Part shown: one piece after another, positions 1 through 9,070 of the stretch
How the letters are laid out: the number at the start of each line of letters is the position of its first letter
Position numbering within the stretch: position 1 is the first letter of the stretch
From: Palsa-948 sp964481195
Lineage (GTDB): Bacteria; Bacteroidota; Bacteroidia; Palsa-948
Length of the DNA stretch: 25,210 nt
Direction of reading: 5' to 3'
Assembly: GCA_964481195.1 (NCBI GenBank)
Contig: CAYZTB010000042.1
Span: forward strand, 1 to 25,210
The notes under the pieces: generated by a model
The model's input: the letters and a program-made list of their open reading frames with translations, nothing else
Told to the model about the DNA's origin: nothing
Databases searched by the model: none
Made by a program: the position numbers and the translations under genes

Positions 1-3000
1 GCATCGGTACCAGTAACGGTGTACGAAGAATTAACCGAAGGAGAAACAACAATGGAAGTCGCAGTACTTCCTGTGTTCCAAAGATAACTGCTTGCCCCGC
101 TACCAGTGAGTGTAGAACTATTGCCAATGCAGATAGAAACATCCGCTCCTGCACTCACCACAGGAAGGGCGTTTATAATTACAATTATATTATCTGACCC
201 GTTGCATGTATTACTTGTTGTAGTTAACGTATAGGTAATAGAAGTTGTAGGATTAGAAACAGGGTTTGCAATAGTTGTATTGTTTAACCCAGTTGCTGGC
301 GACCATAAATAAGTTACATTGGGAGGGGAAGTAGGAGAGCCGCCTAATGTTGTGGTATTACCTATGCAAATGGAAACATCATTACCAGCATTTGTTGGAA
401 CGATTGGCGATTGCTGAATTGTAAGTGTATCCTTTTTGCTACATCCTTTTGCATCCGTAACAGTTACGGTATAAGTAATATTAGCGGTTGGAGTAGCAAC
501 AGGATTAGAAATGTTTGGATTGTTTAATGTGGTGGACGGAGACCAGGAATAACTTACACCATTAAATGCATTCATGGTAAAACTAAACCCAGAACAAACC
601 CAACCAGGTCTTGGTCCTGCATTAGGTACAGGTAATGGATTTACAACAACTTGCACTACATCTGTATTCGTACAGGTGTTAGCATCGGTAATTGTTAAAG
701 TATAATTTATTGTACTTGTAGGATTTGCTACCGGACTTATACAACTGGTGCAACTTAGTGCGGTTGCAGGACTCCAAACAAAAGTTCCAACACCTCCAGC
801 GTTTAGCGTTGTTGATTGTCCTATACAAATTGAAACATCTGCACCCGCATTGACAGCAGGAAACGGTAGCGTGGTCATATTTACAAAATCAGTAGCGCTA
901 CATCCTCCAAGCGTAACTACCAGCGTATAGTTGGTGCTAGTTGTTGGCGATGCAACCGGATTTGAAATAGTTGGATTAGATAAACTTGCTGCAGGCGACC
1001 AGGAATAAGTTCCACCTCCCGTTCCGGAAAGCGTAGTGTTGAATCCCGGACAAACAGTAATATCATTTCCGGCATTAGCAATGGGGTAAGGATTTACTTG
1101 AACATTTACAGTTGCATTGTTGGTGCATGCGCTTGCATCCGTAACAACAAGTGAATAAGTTGTAGTGCTGGTTGGATTAGCGATAGGATTAGCAAGTGTA
1201 GAATTATTTAACCCTGTTGATGGACTCCAAACATAAGTAGAACCTATAGGGCCGGTTGGACTTCCACCTAGCGTTACAGAATTTCCTACACACAGAGTTT
1301 TATTTCCACCCGAATTAATAGTAGCACCCGGAAGAACATTAATAGATACTGAGCCAGTGTTCGTGCATCCAATGGATGAAGTAACAGTAACTACATAGCC
1401 AGTAGTAGCCGTTGGACTTGCAACAGGATTAGCAATGCTGGAATTGTTTAAGCCTGTTGATGGACTCCACGTATAAGTTCCGCCACCACTGCTTGTTAAA
1501 GTAACGGATGATCCTTTGCATACCGTAGCGTTTGGCCCGGCATTTACTACAGGAGGTGCTTGAATGGTTACATTCATAGAGATGGGCCCTGCAGCACAAC
1601 CATTTTTATTATAAGAAGTAACATTTACAGTTCCATTGCCTGAGCTTCCCCAATTTACATTAATACTATTTGTTCCTTGTCCGGAAGTAATAGCGCCACC
1701 CGTGACTGTCCACGTATATGAATTAGCGCTGTTGATGGGTACGCTGTATGTTCCAGATGTATTTGCACATAGCGGAGTAGGTCCTGTAATAACACTAGGC
1801 CCTGTAAAGGGCAATACCTGAATAGTATAAACTACGTTTGTGATTTTGGGCGGACAGCCATTATCTGGAGATTGTACAATGAATATGTAATTTCCTGCTT
1901 GTCCGCAGGCAAGGTTCCAGCAAAACTGACTGGTGATACTGCCTTGTCCGGCATTGGGATTGGGAGTGAGTGTAGCAGCAGGATTAGTAGGAGGATTAAA
2001 TATGGTGCCGCTTCCGCTTAGAAAAACACTATCTCCATTTGCATCCGTAAAAGTTATAGGAAAGCAAAGCGTATCGCCTACATTCACCACAAATCCGGTT
2101 TGCGAAGTGGTGCTCGATAACACTGGCGCGTTGTTAGGTGGACAATTAATCACAATGATTTGTATGTCCAGCCGCGTAATGCCAATGAGTTGGTTGTTGC
2201 GGTATTCCTGCAATTCCACCGCCACTACATAGTTGCCCGTTGCAGGAGAAAGATATTTAGACAACCCTGTAAAAGAATTTACGCTTGCATATCCACCGGC
2301 ACCAAATGGCTGCGAAGAGCTATAGCCTCCAGCATAAGTAACTAATGGTATAGGGAAAGTGTATGGGTTAGGAGGCGCAGGTGCTGCGCTGCCAGTTCCG
2401 GAATAGCCCTTGTAAGGATGCACTAACGAATAAACAATTACATCCCCATCTGGATCAAAGGCAGTATTTAAAATACTTGCTGTGTCTTGTGCGCATATGT
2501 ACGGAACAGGAGGCAACGCAAAAGTTGGAGAGCTATTATTGATATATGTAGGTGGCACAAACGCATAGTAGGTCATCCCTTCTGCGCCAGGATTAGAAAG
2601 ATTAATAATATTTGCATTTCTGCAGCAGCGTTCAAAAATTAAATGATAGCCTCCATTACTTGGGGGTAATTCAACCTGCATGGAATAAATACCTTCTTCT
2701 ACGCATACTACTGGAGCAGTAGCGCATTGTGCAGCACCTGGCAAGGGCACCCATGCTTGGGTAGTAAGGGGTATTGTGAAACTTGCTGCACGAACTTTGT
2801 TAAGAGCGTTTGGATTTAAAAAATCTTGTATGTAAGCGCCTAGTTGAATTGTAGGATCTAGCCCTGCGGTGTTACAAGCATTACTTCCGCATGGACCAAC
2901 AATATCTTGACAATAGCGATATACTTTTACGGTAACTAAGTATTTATAATTTCCAGTACTGGCATTTAATCCCAGGTATTGATAACCAGCCCAGCCACCC

Positions 3001-3080
3001 ATCAGGTGCGTTGCTTTTGCTGTTGTTAAAGTAGCAAATCCAAAAAATAAATAAAATACTATTTTATAAAAACGGTTCAT
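1..3080 (-). CDS. Large secreted Ig/PKD-like repeat protein, C-terminus beyond the left edge
   Basis: The frame is open on the minus strand from ATG at 3080-3078 to base 1 with no stop, giving about 1026 residues. Residues 1-22 form a signal peptide ending TTAKA, followed by THLMGG, a start I recognise from many Bacteroidetes gliding-motility-associated surface proteins. Residues about 22-420 are a non-repetitive N-terminal region (VKVYRYC, FERCCRNAN, DPDGD motifs). Residues about 425-505 look like a PKD-like domain. From about residue 510 there are seven modules, the last truncated. Each opens with a pattern such as NAGNDVSICIG, continues with WSPxTGLNN and NPVASPT, and ends YTVTVTDAxGC. The ATG lies 3 nt after the stop of the upstream gene, so the two are almost certainly co-transcribed. 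Secretion by T9SS, probably with a type B sorting domain, is inferred from family resemblance; the sorting domain would lie outside the window. Confidence 0.9.
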   Translation of the reverse strand, partial: MNRFYKIVFYLFFGFATLTTAKATHLMGGWAGYQYLGLNASTGNYKYLVTVKVYRYCQDIVGPCGSNACNTAGLDPTIQLGAYIQDFLNPNALNKVRAASFTIPLTTQAWVPLPGAAQCATAPVVCVEEGIYSMQVELPPSNGGYHLIFERCCRNANIINLSNPGAEGMTYYAFVPPTYINNSSPTFALPPVPYICAQDTASILNTAFDPDGDVIVYSLVHPYKGYSGTGSAAPAPPNPYTFPIPLVTYAGGYSSSQPFGAGGYASVNSFTGLSKYLSPATGNYVVAVELQEYRNNQLIGITRLDIQIIVINCPPNNAPVLSSTTSQTGFVVNVGDTLCFPITFTDANGDSVFLSGSGTIFNPPTNPAATLTPNPNAGQGSITSQFCWNLACGQAGNYIFIVQSPDNGCPPKITNVVYTIQVLPFTGPSVITGPTPLCANTSGTYSVPINSANSYTWTVTGGAITSGQGTNSINVNWGSSGNGTVNVTSYNKNGCAAGPISMNVTIQAPPVVNAGPNATVCKGSSVTLTSSGGGTYTWSPSTGLNNSSIANPVASPTATTGYVVTVTSSIGCTNTGSVSINVLPGATINSGGNKTLCVGNSVTLGGSPTGPIGSTYVWSPSTGLNNSTLANPIANPTSTTTYSLVVTDASACTNNATVNVQVNPYPIANAGNDITVCPGFNTTLSGTGGGTYSWSPAASLSNPTISNPVASPTTSTNYTLVVTLGGCSATDFVNMTTLPFPAVNAGADVSICIGQSTTLNAGGVGTFVWSPATALSCTSCISPVANPTSTINYTLTITDANTCTNTDVVQVVVNPLPVPNAGPRPGWVCSGFSFTMNAFNGVSYSWSPSTTLNNPNISNPVATPTANITYTVTVTDAKGCSKKDTLTIQQSPIVPTNAGNDVSICIGNTTTLGGSPTSPPNVTYLWSPATGLNNTTIANPVSNPTTSITYTLTTTSNTCNGSDNIIVIINALPVVSAGADVSICIGNSSTLTGSGASSYLWNTGSTATSIVVSPSVNSSYTVTGTD

Positions 3081-3083
3081 TAA

Positions 3084-4667
3084 TTATTCTATCACAATTT
3101 TACCCGAGGCAATATTATTATTGCAATTTTTAATCTTGTAAAAATATATACCTGCATTCAATGTTCCACGCTCTATGGTACTAAGGTTGTTCACAATCAA
3201 TTGTTCTTTAACTACCCTGCCATGTAAGTCATACAACTCAAGCAAAGCATTTCCTTGAACAGCTTTCCAGGAGGAAGGATCTATATAAATGGTTGTTGAT
3301 TCTTTAAAAGGATTTGGATAAACGGCAACATTAACTCTATCCTGAATCTCAGCAACTCCAACAAACTGTATAATAGTTACTCCATAATCTTCCACTTGAC
3401 CTTTAATTAATGAAGTACAAGGCCCCTGACCCGCTCCTGAGTTTTCAGAAGACACGCGCATACGTAAGAGTTTATTGTAGGTGCCAGCTCCAGTAGGAAT
3501 AGTAATATTTCCGGTAGGGTTTATAGAATTTAAGGAAGTGAAGACCAATTCATTCGCTTGGTTAAATGTTCCATCATCATTAAAATCAATCCACACTTTA
3601 GTATCTTGTGTAAGCGTAGGGCTCGTTTGAATGGTAACAGAATACGATTGTCCTTCTGTCAGCGTGGTTTGGTCGGTGCAGGAATAATCCTGATATCCGT
3701 CAATGCCATCGGCAGAAGTTTTATTTATCGTTCCAACTTGATATTTATAAATTCCATACCCGCAGCAATACGAAAAAGTAGCTGGCATGCAGGAAGGTGT
3801 TTTAGGGGTGTTTCCTAATGTAACAGAAATATAATTTGCCTTTACCAACGCATTATTTCCATACGCATTTGTTGTGGTAAGAGAAACAGAATAGGTGCCG
3901 CTAGCTGTGTAGGTATGGGAGGGGTTTTGAAATGTTGATGAACTGCCATCGCCAAAACTCCATTGCCAAGAAGTTGGAACATTTTGACTTTTATCTAAAA
4001 ATGAAATAACACCAGAACACGTTAGCGTATTATTGGCAGCAAACTGTGCCACCGGTGGATTGGTATTTGGTTTTATGTGAATACCATAATCTTCTACTTG
4101 TCCATAATAAGGATTAGAACAGGGTGTAGGAATGGCTTGCAAACTATGATCCGCAGAAACCCGAAGGCGCAAATCTGTATTCAAGGTTGCTGTTCCTGAA
4201 ATAGTAATTGTTCCAGTGGCTAATAAAGAATTATCAGCAGAAAAAACTAATTCAGATGTAGGATTAAAAACTCCATCGTTGTTATAATCTATCCATACGC
4301 GTACATTGTGAGACGAAGGAGTTAGCGTTGAAACAGAAACAGAATAGGATTGTCCGGCAATGACGGTGTCAATAGCAAGCGTACCGGAAAAATCTTTATA
4401 GCCTTCGCTGGCGTTCGCAGAATTATTATTTATGTTATGAAAAGTAAAATTTGTAATTCCAAAGCCACAACAATACGCTGTAGTAGTGGGCGTGCAAGCT
4501 GCCGGAATAGGTCCAAGTATTTTAAGTGCAGAGCCTTGCTTAGCAATAGGCTCTCTTGGAATTATGTTTTCATTTCCTGCAAAACATAAAACAAACCCCG
4601 ATAATACCATCAGGGTAGTAAAAAAGAAAAATCGCATAAAAAAAGGTTTATTTAAAAATTGATTCAT
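3084..4667 (-). CDS. Secreted GEVED-PKD-GEVED protein with T9SS type A sorting domain
   Basis: This 527-aa protein has a signal peptide at residues 1-30 (Phe-rich core, ending LCFA). A first GEVED-type domain (about 65-198) ends GQVEDYGI at 189-196. A PKD domain (about 205-284) carries WSFGDG at 236-241. A second GEVED-type domain (about 299-433) ends GQVEDYGV at 423-430. The T9SS type A sorting domain (about 447-527) starts VYPNPF, has LYDLHGRVV, and ends with a basic-hydrophobic tail (SGKIVIE). These are established cargo features; the ligand is unknown. Both GEVED domains contain the acidic WIDYNNDG or WIDFNDDG motif, which could bind calcium (inference). An alternative start at Met11 would shorten but keep the signal peptide. 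It is the first gene of a minus-strand pair. The upstream region has a TATTTTTG sequence on the minus strand (4755-4748) that could be a -7 element, but I see no -33 at the right spacing. Confidence 0.93.
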   Translation of the reverse strand: MNQFLNKPFFMRFFFFTTLMVLSGFVLCFAGNENIIPREPIAKQGSALKILGPIPAACTPTTTAYCCGFGITNFTFHNINNNSANASEGYKDFSGTLAIDTVIAGQSYSVSVSTLTPSSHNVRVWIDYNNDGVFNPTSELVFSADNSLLATGTITISGTATLNTDLRLRVSADHSLQAIPTPCSNPYYGQVEDYGIHIKPNTNPPVAQFAANNTLTCSGVISFLDKSQNVPTSWQWSFGDGSSSTFQNPSHTYTASGTYSVSLTTTNAYGNNALVKANYISVTLGNTPKTPSCMPATFSYCCGYGIYKYQVGTINKTSADGIDGYQDYSCTDQTTLTEGQSYSVTIQTSPTLTQDTKVWIDFNDDGTFNQANELVFTSLNSINPTGNITIPTGAGTYNKLLRMRVSSENSGAGQGPCTSLIKGQVEDYGVTIIQFVGVAEIQDRVNVAVYPNPFKESTTIYIDPSSWKAVQGNALLELYDLHGRVVKEQLIVNNLSTIERGTLNAGIYFYKIKNCNNNIASGKIVIE

Positions 4668-4827
4668 TTTGGCAAAAAGACAAAGGCGTTTTTATTTGGG
4701 GATGTCTTTTGTACGTCTTTCATTACTTATAAGTTACGTTTTAGACGCAAAAATATCATATTAAACAACCAAAATTTGCCTAAAAATCGCGTTTTGTCAA
4801 ATTATTATGCTTTCAAAATGTGTAGAA

Positions 4828-4858
4828 TTTGTTTAAGAGTCCATAGTTCTTACTTTTG
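4828..4858 (+). promoter_or_regulatory. Bacteroidetes-type promoter for the gene at 4868
   Basis: TTTG at 4828-4831, a 19-nt spacer, then TACTTTTG at 4851-4858 exactly fit the published Bacteroidetes -33/-7 consensus (TTTG and TAnnTTTG). The -7 element ends only 9 nt before the ATG at 4868, so the predicted transcript has a leader of a few bases at most. It sits in the 200-nt region between the divergent genes. Confidence 0.7.
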
Positions 4859-4867
4859 TTTAAAGGT

Positions 4868-6403
4868 ATGAAGTATATAATTACATTTCTTATTTCAATA
4901 TTCTGCTCTTCGGCTTTTGCGCAATACCAGTTTCAAAAATATTTTTCAGAGCTTACCGAATATCCTCAATTTGCGTATTCTGCGTTTGACAGCACCTACG
5001 TAATGGCGGCAAGCCGAAAAGGCAGCGGAGTAGTTTATGATTTTTGTGTAGCTAAGGTAGATAGATATGGATCAATACGTTGGAGCAAATCGTACCCAAC
5101 ACTAAATGATGATTTTTTAAACTCAATGAATGTTACACCTTCTGGAGAAATAATACTTAGTGGAAACAGATCGGGAACATCGGGCGACAATGACTATTCT
5201 GTACTAAAGTTAGATTTATCTGGCGCGATGCAATGGTATAAAATGTTTGGTACAACAAGTTTTGAAGCTTCAGTTTTAATTAATTCAATTATGGCTGGAG
5301 CCATTTATACTGCTGGAAACAGAGATGGATCTCAGCTGCCTTTCATTTCAAAAATTAATAATAGCGGAAATATTCTTTGGAGCAAAACTTTTGGCAGCAC
5401 CGTTAATGCTGAAGATGCCAGAATAGCTTCGGTAGCAGCAGATGGAAGCGTTATGCTTTTCGGAACATTGCCTGCTCTAAAAAACTTTTTATTAAAAACT
5501 AATCCCGATGGAAGTGTGGCCTGGCATAATACGTATTCAACCACACACGAACAATTTCCAGCATCTATGAAAATCACAAAAGATGGCGGTGCAATAGTAG
5601 CCAGTACGGATTATCGTTGCGACTCGGCAGGCTGCCAAGCTTATTTTTCTTTCATCAAGTTTGATTCCATAGGAAATGTTTCCTGGGCTAAAGCAGTAGA
5701 TGGATTTTTGGGTTGGGGAAAAGATGCAGCGGAGACAGCTGATGGGGGATTTGTTTTTACCGGGCAACTACAAGATAGCAGCGGATATAAGCCTGTGCTT
5801 TTTAAAACAGATTATGCAGGGAAATTTTTATGGTGTCAAGCATACGGAACAGCAAGCGGATCCGGCATAGGATTATTTGTGCAAGAAACATTTGATGGCG
5901 GCTTTGTGCTTTTTGGAACAGAGAATACTTTATCTCAACTTATTAAAACAGACGCTAACGGCAACTCCGGTTGCAACGAAAAGCAGGTGCCTCTTGTTTT
6001 TTCAACTATGAATTTTGTAAATTCAACTATGCTTAATCTTCCTGCAGTTTCTTCATCGGAAAACATTTTTACTTTGCCCAATACTGAAACCTCCATTGTG
6101 GTTTCCGATTCTTTAATTTGTCAAACGTTGGGAATTAATAATCAGGAAGCCAAAATGTTAGTAACCATTTACCCAAACCCGTTTTCAGAATATATTATGC
6201 TGGAGCTTAGTCTACCCAATGATGCTAAAAATAATTCAACAAAATTTATTTTGTATGATGTTTTTGGCAGACAGATTTTAAATCAAAATATTGTTGAAGC
6301 ACAAACCGCAATACATATAAAGACGCTTTCGGGCGGAATGTATCTTTATCGTATACTGAACAACGAAAAAACAATTGCATCCGGCAAATTAATTTCGAAT
6401 TAA
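4868..6403 (+). CDS. Secreted beta-propeller-like protein with T9SS type A sorting domain
   Basis: The start chosen is ATG 4868 (511 aa), which puts a clean signal peptide (MKYIITFLISIFCSSAFA) at the N-terminus. An in-frame TTG at 4856 overlaps the promoter -7 element and is rejected. Residues about 20-370 contain degenerate repeats of the form GGFVFTG, then LFKTDxxGxxxWxxxYG, for example KLDLSGAMQWYKMFG and KINNSGNILWSKTFG. This spacing is typical of secreted bacterial beta-propeller-like proteins. The last 80 or so residues are a T9SS type A sorting domain: IYPNPFSEYI, LYDVFGRQI, GMYLYRI, then SGKLISN. The protein should be exported by Sec and moved across the outer membrane by T9SS. No catalytic motif is visible and the function is unknown. 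The next gene starts 73 nt downstream. Confidence 0.92.
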   Translation: MKYIITFLISIFCSSAFAQYQFQKYFSELTEYPQFAYSAFDSTYVMAASRKGSGVVYDFCVAKVDRYGSIRWSKSYPTLNDDFLNSMNVTPSGEIILSGNRSGTSGDNDYSVLKLDLSGAMQWYKMFGTTSFEASVLINSIMAGAIYTAGNRDGSQLPFISKINNSGNILWSKTFGSTVNAEDARIASVAADGSVMLFGTLPALKNFLLKTNPDGSVAWHNTYSTTHEQFPASMKITKDGGAIVASTDYRCDSAGCQAYFSFIKFDSIGNVSWAKAVDGFLGWGKDAAETADGGFVFTGQLQDSSGYKPVLFKTDYAGKFLWCQAYGTASGSGIGLFVQETFDGGFVLFGTENTLSQLIKTDANGNSGCNEKQVPLVFSTMNFVNSTMLNLPAVSSSENIFTLPNTETSIVVSDSLICQTLGINNQEAKMLVTIYPNPFSEYIMLELSLPNDAKNNSTKFILYDVFGRQILNQNIVEAQTAIHIKTLSGGMYLYRILNNEKTIASGKLISN

Positions 6404-6438
6404 TTTAACATTTGTCCAACAAAAAAATTGAAGCAAGC

Positions 6439-6465
6439 TAACACATGTTTTACGATTATGTGTTA
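6439..6465. repeat. Perfect 8-bp inverted repeat upstream of the TonB receptor gene
   Basis: TAACACAT at 6439-6446 and its exact reverse complement ATGTGTTA at 6458-6465 flank an 11-nt loop, ending 11 nt before the ATG at 6477. There is no T-run after the right arm, so it is not a standard intrinsic terminator. It could be an operator or a 5'-leader hairpin. The arms are AT-rich and chance is possible. Confidence 0.4.
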
Positions 6466-6476
6466 ATATTACACCC

Positions 6477-8885
6477 ATGAAATTTCTTAACACGTTATTT
6501 TTTTGTTTTTTAACAACCATTTTATTTTCTCTCCCCAAGGAGTCTTTTGGGCAAAATCTTACACAATCTATTCGTGGAAAGATTGTTGACGCCACTTCTA
6601 AAACAGAATTGCCAGGCGTACAAGTGCTTTTATTTGAAGACTCAATAAAAATTGCAGGAGTACAAACCGATGCAGAAGGAAATTATCGTATACCCAATAT
6701 CCCCATCGGCAGAGCGAATCTGCTAGCTACTTTCATAGGATATCAAGCAGTGGGAATGAAACTGGAAATCACATCTGCCAAAGAAATTATCTTGAATTTT
6801 GAAATGGAAGAATCTTCTGTAAAAATGAACGAAGTAGTTATTACGGCAAGCAAAAAAGGCGAAGTAGCAAACGAAATGGCAACCGTAAGCGCAAGAACTT
6901 TTTCTGTGGAAGAGTCAAATCGTTATGCAGGCAGCCGTAGCGACCCGGCACGCATGGCATCTAATTTTGCAGGTGTACAAGGCACGGATGATTCAAAAAA
7001 TGATTTAGTGATAAGAGGAAACTCGCCCATGGGATTGCTGTGGAGATTAGAAGGAGTAGATATTCCTAACCCCAATCATTTTGCCGTTGCAGGAAATACA
7101 GGAGGTCCGGTAAATATTATTAATAACAAAGTGTTGGAGAACTCTGAGTTTTATACAGGAGCATTCCCTGCTAGTTATGGCAACAGCAATGCGGGCGTAT
7201 TTGATTTGAAAATGCGAAATGGGAATAATGAAAAGCATGAGTTCACAGGTCAGTTTGGTTTTTTAGGAACCGAACTTAGTGGAGAAGGACCGCTGTCTTC
7301 AAAAACGGGCTCTTCGTATTTATTTTCTTACCGATACTCTACACTAAAAATATTTGAAGCATTAAATATTAAAATTGGCACCGATGCTGTTCCAAGTTAT
7401 CAGGATGGAGCATTTAAATTAAACTTTCCCGGAAAAAACGGAAGCAACTTTTCTATGTTTGGAGTAGGCGGAAAAAGTAAGATTGACATTTTGGTAAGCT
7501 CTTACACTAAACCATCCGAAGATTTATACGGTGATAAAGACCGCGACCAATTGTTTGGGACTTCCATGGGAGTAACTGGCATGACGTATTCTAAATCATT
7601 GAATGAAAAAACATTTATTAAAGTAGTAGCTGCACATTCTACCAGCGAATCTCATTCGCACCACATTTTAGTTTTTAGAGATTCCAGCTATGCTATTGAT
7701 TCGCTCATTGATCAACTGGGGTATAAATTTATAGAGCAGAAATCCTCATTTAATATATACGTAACTAGAAAGATAAACTCTAAAACAAGTTTGCGTTCAG
7801 GAATATTTTTGAATTATTACAATTTTAATTTCTTAGACAGCAATCGTAATTCCAGCACTTGGTATTTTGAAAAGCGAGCAGATTACCACAGCGGAAGCGG
7901 AATGCTGCAGGGATTTTTACAATATCGATTTAAACCTACGAATCGTAGCCTATATACAGCAGGAATTCATTCTCAGTATTTTGATATTAATGGAAGCTCT
8001 TCCATTGAGCCACGCTTGGGTGCAAAATGGGAATTGAATGATAAGCAGTCGTTAAGCTTGGGTGTTGGCATGCACAGCCAAATGCAGCCAACGTATATTT
8101 ACTTTACACACAAAACAGATACAAACGGAAAATATGTATGGCAAAACAAAGGGCTAGGATTTACTAGAAGCATTCATAACGTTATTTCGTACGATGTATC
8201 ACTTTCTAAAAATTTACGCATTAAAGCCGAAGCGTATTATCAGTATTTATACGAGGTGCCTATCGATATTTATTCCTCCTCTTTTTCTTTATTGAATCAG
8301 GGTTCCGGTTACGATCGCTTTTTCCCGAATGCACTAGCGAATAAAGGCACAGGAAAAAATATTGGTACAGAGTTAACGATTGAAAAATTTTTCAGCAAAG
8401 ATTTCTTTTTCATGATAACGGCTTCTTTATTTGACTCTAAATACAAAGGAAGCGATGGAGTAACGCGCAACACCGATTTCAATAGCAACTTTGCGCTGAA
8501 CGGACTGGTGGCAAAAGAATTTAAAGTAGGAAAACAAAAAAATTCTGTTCTCACACTAGGCACAAAGGTTACCTATGCTGGAGGAAGGCGCTATACGCCA
8601 GCCGATACGTTAGCCTCTGCAGCAGCAAGCGAAATTGTTGGCATTGACTCCCTTCGGAACACGCTTCAGTTTAAAAATTATTTCCGCTGGGATATTAAGG
8701 TAGGGTTTCGTGCAAACAGGAAAAAAGTTACACATGAATTAGGTTTAGACATTATAAATGTGTTGAGTACAAAAAATATTTTGTCGCTTACATACACTCC
8801 AAATCCTTCAAACCCTACTGATGTTGTTAGAGAAAACTATCAGCTGGGATTTTTACCCCTGTTTTATTATAAGCTAGATTTTTGA
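6477..8885 (+). CDS. TonB-dependent receptor with N-terminal CarboxypepD_reg-like domain
   Basis: This 802-aa outer-membrane protein begins with a signal peptide (1-25, ending ESFG). Residues about 31-113 are a carboxypeptidase-regulatory-like domain (IRGKIVDATS, LPGVQV, TDAEGNYRI). NEVVITASKK at 118-127 is the linker and candidate TonB-box region. The plug (about 135-245) carries the motif LLWRLEGVDIPNPNHF at 187-202 and TGAFPASYGNSNAGVFDLKMRNG, both hallmarks of one Bacteroidetes TonB-receptor subfamily. The rest is a beta-barrel ending in Phe (YYKLDF), the usual signal for barrel insertion. It is shorter than many SusC proteins (about 1000 aa) and no SusD lipoprotein gene is adjacent, so a polysaccharide Sus system is unlikely. 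The substrate is unknown. It takes up a ligand with energy from TonB-ExbBD, or serves as a surface sensor (inference). Confidence 0.93.
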   Translation: MKFLNTLFFCFLTTILFSLPKESFGQNLTQSIRGKIVDATSKTELPGVQVLLFEDSIKIAGVQTDAEGNYRIPNIPIGRANLLATFIGYQAVGMKLEITSAKEIILNFEMEESSVKMNEVVITASKKGEVANEMATVSARTFSVEESNRYAGSRSDPARMASNFAGVQGTDDSKNDLVIRGNSPMGLLWRLEGVDIPNPNHFAVAGNTGGPVNIINNKVLENSEFYTGAFPASYGNSNAGVFDLKMRNGNNEKHEFTGQFGFLGTELSGEGPLSSKTGSSYLFSYRYSTLKIFEALNIKIGTDAVPSYQDGAFKLNFPGKNGSNFSMFGVGGKSKIDILVSSYTKPSEDLYGDKDRDQLFGTSMGVTGMTYSKSLNEKTFIKVVAAHSTSESHSHHILVFRDSSYAIDSLIDQLGYKFIEQKSSFNIYVTRKINSKTSLRSGIFLNYYNFNFLDSNRNSSTWYFEKRADYHSGSGMLQGFLQYRFKPTNRSLYTAGIHSQYFDINGSSSIEPRLGAKWELNDKQSLSLGVGMHSQMQPTYIYFTHKTDTNGKYVWQNKGLGFTRSIHNVISYDVSLSKNLRIKAEAYYQYLYEVPIDIYSSSFSLLNQGSGYDRFFPNALANKGTGKNIGTELTIEKFFSKDFFFMITASLFDSKYKGSDGVTRNTDFNSNFALNGLVAKEFKVGKQKNSVLTLGTKVTYAGGRRYTPADTLASAAASEIVGIDSLRNTLQFKNYFRWDIKVGFRANRKKVTHELGLDIINVLSTKNILSLTYTPNPSNPTDVVRENYQLGFLPLFYYKLDF

Positions 8886-9028
8886 TTTTTTTGGGATTAT
8901 TACTTTTTCATTGATATTTTAATGTCATTCATCGAAAATAATAGGCCACTCGTCTAAAAACTGGGCTAAAATACTAGGCACGTGTTTTTTTAAGATATAT
9001 AATCAGTACCTTTAGGGCTGCGGATAAT

Positions 9029-9070
9029 ATGATTTCTAAAATATACATAATGATTTCTAAAATATACATA
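9029..9070 (+). repeat. Exact 21-bp tandem duplication containing the start codon
   Basis: Bases 9029-9049 and 9050-9070 are identical. Each copy is seven codons reading MISKIYI, so the start codon and signal-peptide n-region are present twice in frame. Translation could begin at either ATG. A single copy already makes a normal signal peptide. Confidence 0.97.

Noticed and set aside
1636..2345. Plus-strand open frames of 61-99 codons near the left end
   Set aside because: They lie antisense to the continuous minus-strand adhesin frame, whose signal peptide and repeat motifs are clear.
4856..4867. In-frame TTG start extending the 4868 gene by four codons
   Set aside because: It overlaps the -7 promoter element, and ATG 4868 starts a clean signal peptide.
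6477..8885. SusC of a polysaccharide utilisation locus
   Set aside because: No SusD, glycoside hydrolase or sulfatase gene is adjacent, and the plug motif belongs to a different Bacteroidetes TonB-receptor subfamily.
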